From positions 930,001-994,000 of the forward strand of contig CAVYTX010000002.1 in the NCBI GenBank assembly GCA_963771545.1: DNA of 64,000 nucleotides, given 5' to 3'. Position 1 is the stretch's first letter. Each line of letters starts with the position of its first letter. This stretch comes from CAKZLS01 sp963771545 (GTDB lineage Bacteria; Pseudomonadota; Alphaproteobacteria; Rhodospirillales; Defluviicoccaceae). The notes beneath the pieces were generated by a model. It did no database searches. It saw nothing but the letters and a program-made list of their open reading frames with translations, and was not told the origin of the DNA. This document shows positions 43,090 through 52,046 of the stretch, piece by piece. Position numbers and translations under genes: made by a program.

Positions 43090-43836
43090 ATGAAAAAGGC
43101 AATTCTAATTACCGGCGCGAGCCGTGGGATCGGCCGGGCAACCGCCAATTTGGCGGGGGCGAGAGGCTGGTCCGTCGGCGTCAACTTTGTCGGCGACTCC
43201 GCCGCCGCCGAGCGGACGGTCGCCGAGGTCGAAGCCGCCGGCGGCCGCGCCGTCTCCATCCGGGGAGACGTCTCGGTGGAAGCCGACGTTCTCGCCATGT
43301 TTCAGACCGCCGAGAACGCCTTCGACGCGCTCGACGGGTTCGTCAACAACGCTGGCATCGTCGCTCCGCCCCTCCCGCTCGCCGCAATGGGCGCGGACCG
43401 GCTGAAACGCATTTTCGACGTCAATGTCTATGGCGCCTATTTGTGCGCGCGCGAGGCCGCTCGATATTTATCGAAGGCGCATAACGGCAAGGGCGGCGCC
43501 ATCGTCAATGTGTCGTCGGCCGCCGCCCGGCTGGGAGCGCCGTTCGAGTACGTCGACTACGCCGGATCCAAAGGGGCCGTCGATACCCTGACCATTGGGC
43601 TCGCCAAGGAACTGGGGCCGGAAGGCGTGCGGGTCAACGCGGTTCGCCCCGGCCTGATCGACACCGATATCCATGCCAGAGGCGGACAGCCCGACCGCGC
43701 CGCCCGGCTTGGCGGCGGAACGGCCCTGGGGCGTGCAGGAAAGGCCGCAGAAGTGGCGGAGGCTATCCTCTGGCTTCTTGGCAACGCTTCATCGTACGTT
43801 ACCGGCGCCCTGCTCGACGTATCCGCCGTACGGTAG
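43090..43836 (+). CDS. Short-chain dehydrogenase/reductase
   Basis: A 248-aa Rossmann oxidoreductase with the cofactor motif TGASRGIGRATANLA, FVNNAGIV, the catalytic Ser-Tyr-Lys set (VNVSSAAAR, YVDYAGSKGAVD) and NAVRPGLIDTDIH. The classical SDR pattern and small residues after the glycine motif favour NADP(H). The start ATG at 43090 has GGGAC upstream. The gene is convergent with argC. The substrate is unknown. Confidence 0.92.
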   Translation: MKKAILITGASRGIGRATANLAGARGWSVGVNFVGDSAAAERTVAEVEAAGGRAVSIRGDVSVEADVLAMFQTAENAFDALDGFVNNAGIVAPPLPLAAMGADRLKRIFDVNVYGAYLCAREAARYLSKAHNGKGGAIVNVSSAAARLGAPFEYVDYAGSKGAVDTLTIGLAKELGPEGVRVNAVRPGLIDTDIHARGGQPDRAARLGGGTALGRAGKAAEVAEAILWLLGNASSYVTGALLDVSAVR

Positions 43837-43843
43837 TTGGATT

Positions 43844-44911
43844 TTACGGGAACAGCGCTTGCTGTTGCAGACCGGTCGTTTCCGGAAATCCGCGGATCAC
43901 GTTCATATTCTGAACCGCCTGCCCCGATGCTCCCTTGACGAGGTTGTCGATGACCGACAGCACGATCGCGCGTCCGGGCACTCGGTCGGCGAACACCCCG
44001 ATCAAGCAGTTGTTGGAGCCCCGGACGTGGCGGGTGGCGGGCGCCAGGCCCGCTTCCACAACGTGCACGAACGGTTCGCCGTCATACCGCCGAGTCAGGG
44101 CCGACCGAGCGTCATCGGCGGTGACGCCGTCGGCCAGCCGCACGTAAATGCTGGAGAGAATGCCCCGGTTCATGGGCATCAGGTGCGGCGTGAAATTGGC
44201 GGTGACCGCGTGTCCGGCCGCCCTTGAGAGCTCTTGTTCGATCTCGGGGGCGTGACGGTGAGACGCCACCCCGTAGGCGTGCACGCCCTCGGATACCTCC
44301 GCGAACAAAGTGGCTTCCTTGGCGGCCCGGCCGGCGCCGCTGACCCCCGATTTGGCGTCGATGATGATGTCCTCGGCTTCGATGACGCCCGCCTCGAGCA
44401 ACGGCACAAGCGGCAACAGGCACGAGGTGGGATAGCATCCCGGGCACGCCACGAGGCGCGCCTTGGCGATCCGCTCGCGGGCCAGTTCGGTCAGGCCATA
44501 GACCGCTTCCGCCTGCAAGTGCGGCGCCTTGTGCGACTCGCCGTACCACTCGGCATAGGCGGCGATGTCCCGAAGCCGGAAATCCGCGGACAGATCCATG
44601 ACCTTCACGTGCGACGGCATGGCCGCGACAACCTCCTGCGTGGTTCCATGCGGCAACCCGCAGAACGCGACGTCGATACCGTGCCAATCGATGGCGTCGA
44701 TGGCGGTCAACTCCGGAAGCTTGGCGTCCCGTTCCACCGCGGCCAAATGCGGAAACACGCTCCCCAGGGTCCATCCGGCCTTGCGGTCGGCGGTCATGGC
44801 GACGATTTTCACTAGCGAATGGCGCACCAGCAGCCGCACCAGTTCGGCGCCGGTGTATCCGCTCGCGCCGATGATGGCCACGCGTACCTGGGTTGTTTCT
44901 CTTGAAGTCAT
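43844..44911 (-). CDS. argC: N-acetyl-gamma-glutamyl-phosphate reductase
   Basis: Third step of arginine synthesis: NADPH reduction of N-acetylglutamyl phosphate. The 355-aa protein has the NADP motif VAIIGASGYTGAELVRLL, the active-site Cys in VACPGCYPTSCLLPL, SGVSGAGR and the C-terminal VIDNLVKGASGQAVQNMN. It lies downstream of rplM-rpsI on the same strand, the order commonly found in alphaproteobacteria. Confidence 0.96.
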   Translation of the reverse strand: MTSRETTQVRVAIIGASGYTGAELVRLLVRHSLVKIVAMTADRKAGWTLGSVFPHLAAVERDAKLPELTAIDAIDWHGIDVAFCGLPHGTTQEVVAAMPSHVKVMDLSADFRLRDIAAYAEWYGESHKAPHLQAEAVYGLTELARERIAKARLVACPGCYPTSCLLPLVPLLEAGVIEAEDIIIDAKSGVSGAGRAAKEATLFAEVSEGVHAYGVASHRHAPEIEQELSRAAGHAVTANFTPHLMPMNRGILSSIYVRLADGVTADDARSALTRRYDGEPFVHVVEAGLAPATRHVRGSNNCLIGVFADRVPGRAIVLSVIDNLVKGASGQAVQNMNVIRGFPETTGLQQQALFP

Positions 44912-44986
44912 GGCGTCAGTTCCCGAACCAAAGGCGCAACCCCGCGATGGCTCGCGGAGCGCGTCGGAGGACTAGGATCGGCGACC

Positions 44987-45478
44987 CTACCGTTTGGAGA
45001 ACTGGAAGCTTCGTCGGGCCTTGGGTTTGCCGTACTTCTTGCGTTCGACCACGCGGGAATCGCGCGTCAGGAACCCGCCCTTCTTGAGCACGCCTCGCAG
45101 GGCTGGCTCGTAGAATGTCAACGCCCAGCTGATGCCATGACGCACCGCGCCGGCTTGTCCGGACAGCCCTCCGCCCTTCACCGTGCACACCACATCGTAC
45201 TGAGCGGTGCGTTCGGCGGTTTGAAATGGCTGGTTGATGATCATCCTCAGGGTCGGCCGGGCAAAAAACGTTTCTACCTCTCGCCCGTTGACCGTGATCT
45301 TGCCGTTCCCGCGCTTCAGCCAGACGCGGGCGACCGCATCCTTGCGCTTACCGGTTGCGTAGGTGCGCCCCATGGCGTCGATCCGAGGCTCGGTGTATAC
45401 GCTCTCCACGACGTCCGGCGCGGAACCGAGTCCGGTGACGTCCTTGAGATCCTCCAAGGTCTTGGTTTCTTCAGACAT
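44987..45478 (-). CDS. rpsI: 30S ribosomal protein S9
   Basis: A 163-aa S9 with YATGKRKDAVARVWLKRGNG and the invariant C-terminal RRSFQFSKR that reaches the ribosomal P site. An N-terminal extension of about 35 acidic residues is normal in alphaproteobacteria. It is 14 bp downstream of rplM in the usual rplM-rpsI operon. Confidence 0.98.
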   Translation of the reverse strand: MSEETKTLEDLKDVTGLGSAPDVVESVYTEPRIDAMGRTYATGKRKDAVARVWLKRGNGKITVNGREVETFFARPTLRMIINQPFQTAERTAQYDVVCTVKGGGLSGQAGAVRHGISWALTFYEPALRGVLKKGGFLTRDSRVVERKKYGKPKARRSFQFSKR

Positions 45479-45492
45479 CGCTTGATCTATAT

Positions 45493-45951
45493 CTATCTCT
45501 TGTTTTTGGGATTCATGGCCGCCACGTCGAGCGATTCGGGCGCTTGCGCCTCGTGCGGATGCTCGGGGCCTTTGTATACACGCAGTTTACGCATTTGCTG
45601 GCGTCCTAGCGGCGAGCGCGGAACCATCCGTTCCACCGCTTTCAAGACCGCGCGCTCCGGATGCTTGCCGTCCAAGGTCTGGCCCATGGTTCGTTTCTTG
45701 ATTCCGCCCGGATAGCCCGTATGCCAATAAAACACCTTGTCCTCGCGCTTGCGGCCGGTCAGCCGCACCTTCTCCGCGTTGATCACGATGATGTTGTCGC
45801 CACAATCGATGTGCGGTGTGTAGAGAGGGCGATGTTTGCCGCGCAGCCGCGCGGCGACAATGCTTGCAAGCCGGCCGAGAACGACGCCCTCGGCGTCGAC
45901 CACATACCACTTTCTCTCCACGTCCGCCGGTTTTGCCGAGTAGGTTCGCAT
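45493..45951 (-). CDS. rplM: 50S ribosomal protein L13
   Basis: A 152-aa L13 with KWYVVDAEGVVLGRLASIVA, DNIIVINAEKV, the GYPGGIK segment and AVERMVPRSPLGRQQMRKL. The start at ATG 45951 gives MRTYSAKP, the family N-terminus; the longer frame to 46044 is not supported. It is first in the rplM-rpsI-argC order. Confidence 0.98.
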   Translation of the reverse strand: MRTYSAKPADVERKWYVVDAEGVVLGRLASIVAARLRGKHRPLYTPHIDCGDNIIVINAEKVRLTGRKREDKVFYWHTGYPGGIKKRTMGQTLDGKHPERAVLKAVERMVPRSPLGRQQMRKLRVYKGPEHPHEAQAPESLDVAAMNPKNKR

Positions 45952-46273
45952 CTGGCGTCCTAATAGTGCGTAATTCTCAGTTAAGCGAAAAGGTCGACGA
46001 ACGCTGTCCGGCGCTCGCGAGAAGCGGCGGAGTATGCCATACAATCCTCACAAGTCAACGACCAGGCATCGACCCGGTGTTGCGCCTCCGGACGGGGTAC
46101 GCAATCGGCGCTCCGGCAGGACCCGCGACCGGAGCCGGCGCATTCCGATCCGCGTGGTTGTTTCTTGCGTAGTTTCATGGTTTTCTGTGCCCGGGACTCA
46201 ACCTGCATTCACGCGCGGCGTGAATCAGTTCTCTCGATAATTCAATTTCTTTAAGCCCCTGGAACATACCGCA

Positions 46274-46747
46274 ATGCCTATCATCAACTGGACCGAAGAA
46301 CTCAGCGTCGGGACCCAAACCATCGACGCGGATCACAAGATCTTGATCGATATGATCAACAAACTCGACGACGCGATCAAGACCAAGGAGCCCCAGGGGA
46401 CGGTCAAACGTGTTCTCGGCGAATTGCTGGACTACACCGGATATCATTTCGATCGCGAAGAAGCCTTGATGAAGGCCGCGAACTACCCGGATCTCGACGC
46501 CCACGTGCGCACCCACGGCACCCTGAAGGCGCAGGTGGCGGACATCCGCAACCGGTACGAACGCAACCCAAACTCCATCCACGAACGCGAGGTTCTCGCA
46601 TTCCTGAAGAACTGGTTGACCGCGCACATCCTCGGGCGCGACAAACTTTACGCGCCGTTCATGGAGAGCAAACGCGAAGACGTTGACAAAGCCAACGAAG
46701 CGTTCAGCAAGGGCCCCGGAGCAAAACGCCCCTCCACGGGCGGCTGA
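46274..46747 (+). CDS. Bacteriohaemerythrin
   Basis: A 157-aa single-domain haemerythrin that binds O2 at a di-iron site. The ligand set is visible: TIDADHKILIDMIN, GYHFDREEALM, AHVRTHGTLK and LTAHILGRDK. No transmembrane or signalling domain is attached, so it is a soluble O2 store, carrier or sensor. It opens its own unit, convergent with the PaaI gene, 26 bp apart. Such proteins are common in microaerobic bacteria. Confidence 0.93.
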   Translation: MPIINWTEELSVGTQTIDADHKILIDMINKLDDAIKTKEPQGTVKRVLGELLDYTGYHFDREEALMKAANYPDLDAHVRTHGTLKAQVADIRNRYERNPNSIHEREVLAFLKNWLTAHILGRDKLYAPFMESKREDVDKANEAFSKGPGAKRPSTGG

Positions 46748-46772
46748 GTCTTCATTGCCATAAGACCAATCG

Positions 46773-47189
46773 CTACAGCGGGGGTATCGAATAGGTGCCC
46801 GTGGCATGAGCCACGGGACGGTCGTGGCCTTCGCTGTGTACCGTAACTTCGGCGACCACCAGCCGTTTACCCAGCTTGAGAATCCGTCCTTCCGCCAGCA
46901 AATCGCCCGGACTCGCGCGATGGAGGAAATTGATATTGAAGCTGGTGGTGACCGCGAGTTTGACCTGCCCGATCACGGACAAGGCGACCGCGAACATGCA
47001 GGCGTCCGCCAAAGCCATCATCATCGGACCGGAAATTACGCCGCCCGGCCTCAGCATGCTCGCGCGGTAAGGTAGCCGCAGCACGGCCGTTCCCTCTCCG
47101 ATCACATCGGCGTGCATGCCCATGTCGAACGCCCACCGCAGATCGGCTTGAATAATTTCGTTGAATTCCGCGACGGAAATGGCCGGCAC
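46773..47189 (-). CDS. PaaI-type hotdog-fold acyl-CoA thioesterase
   Basis: A 138-aa hotdog protein with RASMLRPGGVISGPMMMALA (the active-site helix region of PaaI-like thioesterases), TTSFNINFLHRASPGDL and the final VAHATGTYSIP. It is divergent from the enoyl-CoA hydratase gene, with a conspicuous ACGT-repeat site between them, so both may share a regulator of acyl-CoA degradation. The specific substrate is unknown. Confidence 0.88.
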   Translation of the reverse strand: MPAISVAEFNEIIQADLRWAFDMGMHADVIGEGTAVLRLPYRASMLRPGGVISGPMMMALADACMFAVALSVIGQVKLAVTTSFNINFLHRASPGDLLAEGRILKLGKRLVVAEVTVHSEGHDRPVAHATGTYSIPPL

Positions 47190-47230
47190 CCCTGCACTCC
47201 TCCACTCGTTCGTTGACGCCGAAGGTATTT

Positions 47231-47254
47231 AACGTTTACGTAAACGTCAACGTT
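47231..47254. promoter_or_regulatory. Four ACGT tetramers at 6-bp spacing in a divergent promoter
   Basis: AACGTTTACGTAAACGTCAA continues into CGTT, so ACGT recurs at 47232, 47238, 47244 and 47250; the middle 16 bases form a perfect palindrome. It lies between the PaaI thioesterase and enoyl-CoA hydratase genes. ACGT-rich sites of this type are known for MerR-family regulators of branched-chain and fatty acid degradation (LiuR-like), by memory. The regulator here is not identified. Confidence 0.5.
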
Positions 47255-47379
47255 ACAACGCTCTTCGCGACGCTGGCGCATAAAATCATCAATCCTCTTG
47301 CGCCGGGCGCCGCGATTCTTGAACATTGGCTCTACCGAGCCGGGATCAAACATCAAACCGTATTTCGAAAGCCATTTCC

Positions 47380-48183
47380 ATGACCGCACCCGCCACCGCA
47401 ACCGAGGCGCCCGTTCTTCTCCGCCGCGACGAGGATGGAAGAGCCACCCTCACACTCAACAGGCCGGACAAATTCAACGCCCTTTCGGTGGCCTTGCTGT
47501 CCGCCCTGGAAAGCGAATTCGAAGCCCTTTCCGTCGACACGTCGGTGCGCGTTGTCATCCTGGAAGGCAATGGCAAGGCATTCTGCGCCGGTCACGATCT
47601 CCAGGAAATGCGGGCCAGTCCGGGCCGTCAATCCTATAAGGCGCTGTTCGAGCAGTGTGGCCGGGTCATGCTCGCCATTACCCGGCTTCCGCAGCCGGTG
47701 ATCGCCCGAGTCCACGGCGTGGCCACCGCCGCCGGCTGCCAACTGGTCGCCACCTGCGACCTTGCCGTCGCCGTGGAGCAGGCGCGCTTCGCCGTTTCCG
47801 GCGTGAACCTCGGCCTGTTCTGCTCCACCCCGATGGTGGCGCTGACCCGCAACATGCCGAGAAAGCAGGCGATGGAAATGCTGCTCACCGGCGATTTCAT
47901 CGATGCGGAGACGGCGCTGGCCTATGGTTTGGTTAACAAGGTGGTTCCCCGCGACGATCTGGATGAAACGGTCGCCGGGCTCGCCGAAAAGATCGCCGGC
48001 AAGTCTTCCGCCGCAGTTGCTCTTGGCAAACAACTGTTTTACAAGCAGTTGGAGGCTGGAATGCAGGTTGCATACGAGCTTGCAAGCGAGACGATGACCT
48101 GCAACATGCTGACCAACGATGCCGAATCCGGAATTGATTCCTTCATCAACAAACAGCCCCCGCCCCCCTGGAAAGGTCGATGA
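47380..48183 (+). CDS. Enoyl-CoA hydratase/isomerase family protein
   Basis: A 267-aa crotonase-fold protein. The oxyanion-hole segments are KAFCAGHDLQEM and GVATAAGCQLVATCDLAVA; ARFAVSGVNLGLFCSTP and a C-terminal PPWKGR follow. The residues usually acting as the two catalytic glutamates are not clearly conserved (GCQLVA, NLGLFC), as in the ECHDC3-like branch, so it may not be a true hydratase. The ATG at 47380 lacks a strong ribosome site. Its stop overlaps the next start as ATGA. Confidence 0.88.
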   Translation: MTAPATATEAPVLLRRDEDGRATLTLNRPDKFNALSVALLSALESEFEALSVDTSVRVVILEGNGKAFCAGHDLQEMRASPGRQSYKALFEQCGRVMLAITRLPQPVIARVHGVATAAGCQLVATCDLAVAVEQARFAVSGVNLGLFCSTPMVALTRNMPRKQAMEMLLTGDFIDAETALAYGLVNKVVPRDDLDETVAGLAEKIAGKSSAAVALGKQLFYKQLEAGMQVAYELASETMTCNMLTNDAESGIDSFINKQPPPPWKGR

Positions 48184-48704
48184 CGGATGGGCCGATGACC
48201 GCGTCCGTGGACGAATTGCATTACGAAAACGCGGATCTTCGCCGTATTCTCCGTGACTGCCGAACCATCGCCATGGTCGGCGCGTCGCCGAACTGGATTC
48301 GGCCCTCGAACTTCGCCATGAAGTATCTCCAAGGCAAGGGCTACCGCGTTATTCCGGTCAATCCGAAAGAGGCTGGACGAGCCATTCTGGGTGAGCCGGT
48401 GCATGCCCGGCTTGCCGACGCTCTCGGCCCCGTCGACATGGTGGACATTTTCCGCAATAGCGCGGCCGCCGGCGCCGTTATCGACGAAGCCATCGCGCTC
48501 GCCGACGCATTGCAAATCAAGGTGGTGTGGATGCAGTTGCACGTCCGCGACGACGAGGCGGCCCGACGCGCCCGAGCCGCCGGTTTGGACGTGGTCATGG
48601 ACCGCTGCGTCAAGATCGAATACGGCCGGTTGTTCGGTGAAATCGGTTGGTCCGGCGTCAACTCCCGCATCATTTCGGCCAAGAGGCCGGTCCTGCACCC
48701 ATGA
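48180..48704 (+). CDS. CoA-binding domain protein (YccU-like)
   Basis: A 174-aa stand-alone CoA-binding (Rossmann-type) protein with IAMVGASPNWIRPSNFAMKY, GYRVIPVNPKEAG, VDMVDIFRNS and KVVWMQLHVRDDEAARRAR, ending with the conserved DRCVKIEYGRL. It is often found next to metY. It overlaps the upstream enoyl-CoA hydratase gene and the downstream metY gene by ATGA on each side. The biochemical role of the family is not established. Confidence 0.9.
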   Translation: MTDGPMTASVDELHYENADLRRILRDCRTIAMVGASPNWIRPSNFAMKYLQGKGYRVIPVNPKEAGRAILGEPVHARLADALGPVDMVDIFRNSAAAGAVIDEAIALADALQIKVVWMQLHVRDDEAARRARAAGLDVVMDRCVKIEYGRLFGEIGWSGVNSRIISAKRPVLHP

Positions 48705-50020
48705 ACGACGCCGCCCGTCGTACCGCGCCCAATACCGACGAAGACTTCGGCTTCGAAACGCGCGCCATCCACGCCGGGGCCCGTCCCGATCCCCTGACCG
48801 GCGCCCGCAACACTCCCATCTACCAGACCACCAGCTACGTATTCGAGGATGTGGATCACGCCGCCGACCTGTTCAATCTGCAAACCTTCGGGTTCATCTA
48901 TTCGCGACTCACCAATCCAACCGTCGCCGTGCTGGAGGAGCGAATCGCCAATCTCGAGGACGGCCGGGCGGCGGTGTGCGCGGCTTCCGGTCACGCGGCG
49001 CAGTTTCTGACCTTTTTCACCCTGATGGAGCCTGGCGACGAATTCGTCGCGTCGCGCAATCTCTACGGCGGATCCATCACCCAGTTCGGGCTGAGCTTCA
49101 AGCGCCTGGGCTGGACTTGCCACTTCGTCGATCCGCGCGATCCGGAGAATTTCCGCAAGGCACTGACACCCCGCTGCAAGGCCATCTTTCTCGAACAGTT
49201 GGCCAATCCCGGCGGCATCGTCGTCGACGTGGAGCCCATTGCCGAGATTGCCCGCGAGGCCGGCATTCCGCTGATCGTCGATAACACCGTGCCCACGCCA
49301 TATCTGTTCCGGCCGTTCGAATGGGGCGCCGATATCGTCGTTCATTCCACCACCAAGTTCCTTGGCGGTCACGGCTTGGCGTTGGGCGGCGCTGTGGTGG
49401 AATCCGGCCGCTTCGACTGGAGCCAAAACGACAAATTCCCGGGAATGATCGACCCGGAACCCGCCTATCACGGGCTGATTTTTCACGAAACCTTCGGCGA
49501 TTTCGGCTTCACCACCAAGGCCCGAGCCGTGGCGCTGCGCGATTTCGGACCGGCGCTGTCTCCCGCCAATGCGCTCTACACCATTACCGGGATCGAGACG
49601 CTTCCTTTGCGCATGGAGCGCCACGTCCAAAACGCCCAAGCGGTAGCCGAGTTTCTCGAAGGCCACCCGGCGGTGGCGTGGGTATCCTACGCCGGCCTCA
49701 AATCCAGCCCCTATTACGCGCTGGCCCGCAAGTACCTGCCCAAGGGCGCCGGCGCGGTTTTCACGTTCGGCCTCAAGGACGGATACGAGGCGGGTGTCAA
49801 GCTGGTCGAGGCGGTGGAGTTGTTTTCGCACCTCGCCAACATCGGCGACACCCGCTCGCTGATTCTCCATCCGGCGTCCACCACCCATCGCCAACTCACC
49901 GAGCAACAGCAGCTCGCATCAGGAGCCGGACCGGATGTTATCCGGCTGTCCGTGGGTATCGAGACAGTGGACGACCTCATCCGCGATCTGGAAAAGGGCC
50001 TCGCCGCCAGCCGCGCGTAA
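48701..50020 (+). CDS. metY: O-acetylhomoserine sulfhydrylase
   Basis: PLP enzyme that makes homocysteine from O-acetylhomoserine and sulfide. The 439-aa protein has TRAIHAGARPDPLTGARNTP, TSYVFEDVDHAADLF, YSRLTNPTV, the PLP lysine in HSTTKFLGGHG and SLILHPASTTHRQL. The ATG at 48701 overlaps the CoA-binding gene stop. Sulfide would come from the cys operon at 35-38 kb. No SAM riboswitch can be expected directly upstream because the gene is internal to an operon. Confidence 0.94.
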   Translation: MNDAARRTAPNTDEDFGFETRAIHAGARPDPLTGARNTPIYQTTSYVFEDVDHAADLFNLQTFGFIYSRLTNPTVAVLEERIANLEDGRAAVCAASGHAAQFLTFFTLMEPGDEFVASRNLYGGSITQFGLSFKRLGWTCHFVDPRDPENFRKALTPRCKAIFLEQLANPGGIVVDVEPIAEIAREAGIPLIVDNTVPTPYLFRPFEWGADIVVHSTTKFLGGHGLALGGAVVESGRFDWSQNDKFPGMIDPEPAYHGLIFHETFGDFGFTTKARAVALRDFGPALSPANALYTITGIETLPLRMERHVQNAQAVAEFLEGHPAVAWVSYAGLKSSPYYALARKYLPKGAGAVFTFGLKDGYEAGVKLVEAVELFSHLANIGDTRSLILHPASTTHRQLTEQQQLASGAGPDVIRLSVGIETVDDLIRDLEKGLAASRA

Positions 50021-50037
50021 TCGCCTCCTTGGGTCCC

Positions 50038-51246
50038 CTACTCGGCCGCCGCCGGTTGCGTCAGGCTATCCTCGGACGGAAGCAGAACGGTGGCGGCGAC
50101 GCCGACGGCGGCGATGGCGCCGAGAACAATGAACAGCGACGCGAACCCGCCCGTCTGGTCATACAGCACGCCCTCGAGCTTGACACCCAATCCGCTGATT
50201 CCAAATGCCAGGATGAACTTGAGCCCGAACGCCAAACCGCGCCAGTTGCTGAGCGCGTAGCGCGCGACGAGGCTGTTCTCCGCCGGCAGGGCGCCGACGT
50301 TGACGGACACCATGACCACGGCGACCACCGCCAGGGCCGCGCCGCTGACCGCCGACGCCAAGACCAGCAAGGGCACCTGCAGGATGAAACAGGTCAGATA
50401 GACGTGCTTCAGCGGGTAGCGGTCGGCCAGGTGGCCGGCCAGGATCTGCAGCCCGCCGGACGTGAAATAAACCGCCGCGACGAACACCGAAACGCCGAAC
50501 ACTCCGTCGCCGAGAAAATCGGCCAGACGTACGGAGAACACTTTCGGTAGAGCCGGCTGAGTGGCCTGATATATCAATCCGGTGCACAGCAAGGTGACGG
50601 CGAGCACCGAGACGGCGCGAACCGTATCGCGCCGGGACGCGGGCGGAAGCGGCCGGGCGTCCTGTTTGGTTTCCACCACCAGACCGCGCTCCATCATCCA
50701 GTAAAAGAGGACGCCGGTTCCGACGATCACCACGCCGGGGGCGAGAAAAGCCGCCCTCCAGCCCGAGGTTTCTATGAGAGTGCCCGCGATCAAGGCCGCC
50801 GCCGCCGGCCCGATGCCGCCGAACACGCCGTTGATTCCGAGCGCCTTGCCCCGCGCCTTGGCGTTGCGGACAAGCCAGGCGATGCCCACGGGGTGATAGA
50901 TGGAGGCAAACAGGCCGGTGACGGCCAGCCAGAGCCCGATCTGAAAAGGGCTGTCCGCCAGCGCCGTCATGACCATCCCGCCGCCGGTGCCGATGAAAAA
51001 CAGCCCCACCATGCCGGTGGCGCTCCACCGGTCTCCCAGCCATCCGGCCAAAGGGGCGGCCACGCCGAACAGGACATTGCCGAGGACAATGAGGCCGACG
51101 ACCTCGCCATGGGTCAACCCCAGGTCGTTCTCGAGGGTGAGAGCCGCCACGTAGAAAATCGGCGCGAACATATGCGAGTAGGCGTGCCCCAGGCATGAAA
51201 ACCCCAGTGACAGTCGCCCCGATAGCGGCGCCGTGCCGTCCGACAA
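50038..51246 (-). CDS. Major facilitator superfamily transporter
   Basis: A protein of about 400 aa with twelve membrane helices, the MFS loop motif GWLGDRWSATGMVG between helices 2 and 3 and a second-half counterpart GHLADRYPLKHVY. The N-terminal half resembles the fosmidomycin-resistance/YfcJ-like and nitrate-type groups (SHMFAPIFYVAALTLENDLG). No ATG is available upstream of the first helix; I use a TTG at 51246, while the frame is open to 51369. The substrate is unknown. It is convergent with metY. Confidence 0.82.
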   Translation of the reverse strand: MSDGTAPLSGRLSLGFSCLGHAYSHMFAPIFYVAALTLENDLGLTHGEVVGLIVLGNVLFGVAAPLAGWLGDRWSATGMVGLFFIGTGGGMVMTALADSPFQIGLWLAVTGLFASIYHPVGIAWLVRNAKARGKALGINGVFGGIGPAAAALIAGTLIETSGWRAAFLAPGVVIVGTGVLFYWMMERGLVVETKQDARPLPPASRRDTVRAVSVLAVTLLCTGLIYQATQPALPKVFSVRLADFLGDGVFGVSVFVAAVYFTSGGLQILAGHLADRYPLKHVYLTCFILQVPLLVLASAVSGAALAVVAVVMVSVNVGALPAENSLVARYALSNWRGLAFGLKFILAFGISGLGVKLEGVLYDQTGGFASLFIVLGAIAAVGVAATVLLPSEDSLTQPAAAE

Positions 51247-51501
51247 GCCCTTCGCTCTACCCCGAATGGATGCCAAAACCCACCATCGACCCCCGGCGGC
51301 GCACGACCGCGCCGCAGCCCTTGCATTTTCAAAGGCGCCGCGCGCCAGCCATAACACGTTGACCGACAATCAAATACACAGCGCAACTACTAAGTTGTTT
51401 TGCAAAAAAAGCCGGTATACGTTAATGGGGTTTAACGATCGACGCTACGCAGTCACGCGTGCGTGCTTACAACCGGTGCAACTTGGCATAGTCTCCGCGA
51501 T

Positions 51502-52032
51502 ATGAGAAATCCTCTAAAAGACGAAGGGCCCGATCCCATCGACAGGTACGTTGGTTCGCGTATTCGCGGCAAGCGTACAGGGCTGAGAATCAGTCAGGGA
51601 AACCTTGGGAAAGCGATCGGCGTAACCTTCCAGCAGATCCAGAAGTACGAGAGCGGCGCGAATCGCGTCGGCTCCAGCAACCTGTATAAAATTGCCAAGG
51701 CACTGGGAGTGGACGTATCGTTCTTTTTCGAGGGAGTCGAAGCGCAATTGGAAGTCGCCGAATCGGCGGCCGCCATGGGCATGTCGGATCAGCCGGTGAT
51801 CAGGCTGGAAATGGAGCCCATGAACTCCCGCCACGCCTCCGAACTCGCCCATAATTATTTTCGCATTGCCGATCCTCAGGTTCGCAAGCGATTGTTCTAT
51901 TTGGTCCGGGCCCTCGTCGGCGAAGAGTCATCCAATTCCGGCTCCGATGCCGATATCGACGACGGCATCAATCTCGCCGACGACGATACCTTGATGAAAA
52001 ATCCGTACGATATCGGGAAATCCGAGGAATAG
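51502..52032 (+). CDS. XRE/SinR-like helix-turn-helix regulator
   Basis: A 176-aa protein with an N-terminal XRE domain: YVGSRIRGKRTGLRISQGNL, then GVTFQQIQKYESGANRVGSS and LYKIAKALGVDVSFFFEG, the standard alphaproteobacterial form. The C-terminal ~90 residues include YFRIADPQVRKRLFYLVRAL, a conserved helical segment of this group, and an acidic tail. It is transcribed convergently with the protease gene. Targets are unknown. Confidence 0.9.
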   Translation: MRNPLKDEGPDPIDRYVGSRIRGKRTGLRISQGNLGKAIGVTFQQIQKYESGANRVGSSNLYKIAKALGVDVSFFFEGVEAQLEVAESAAAMGMSDQPVIRLEMEPMNSRHASELAHNYFRIADPQVRKRLFYLVRALVGEESSNSGSDADIDDGINLADDDTLMKNPYDIGKSEE

Positions 52033-52046
52033 CGCACTGACGCGCG

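Noticed and set aside
48341..49906. 521-codon minus-strand frame across metY
   Set aside because: It mirrors codon position bias of metY and has no family resemblance.
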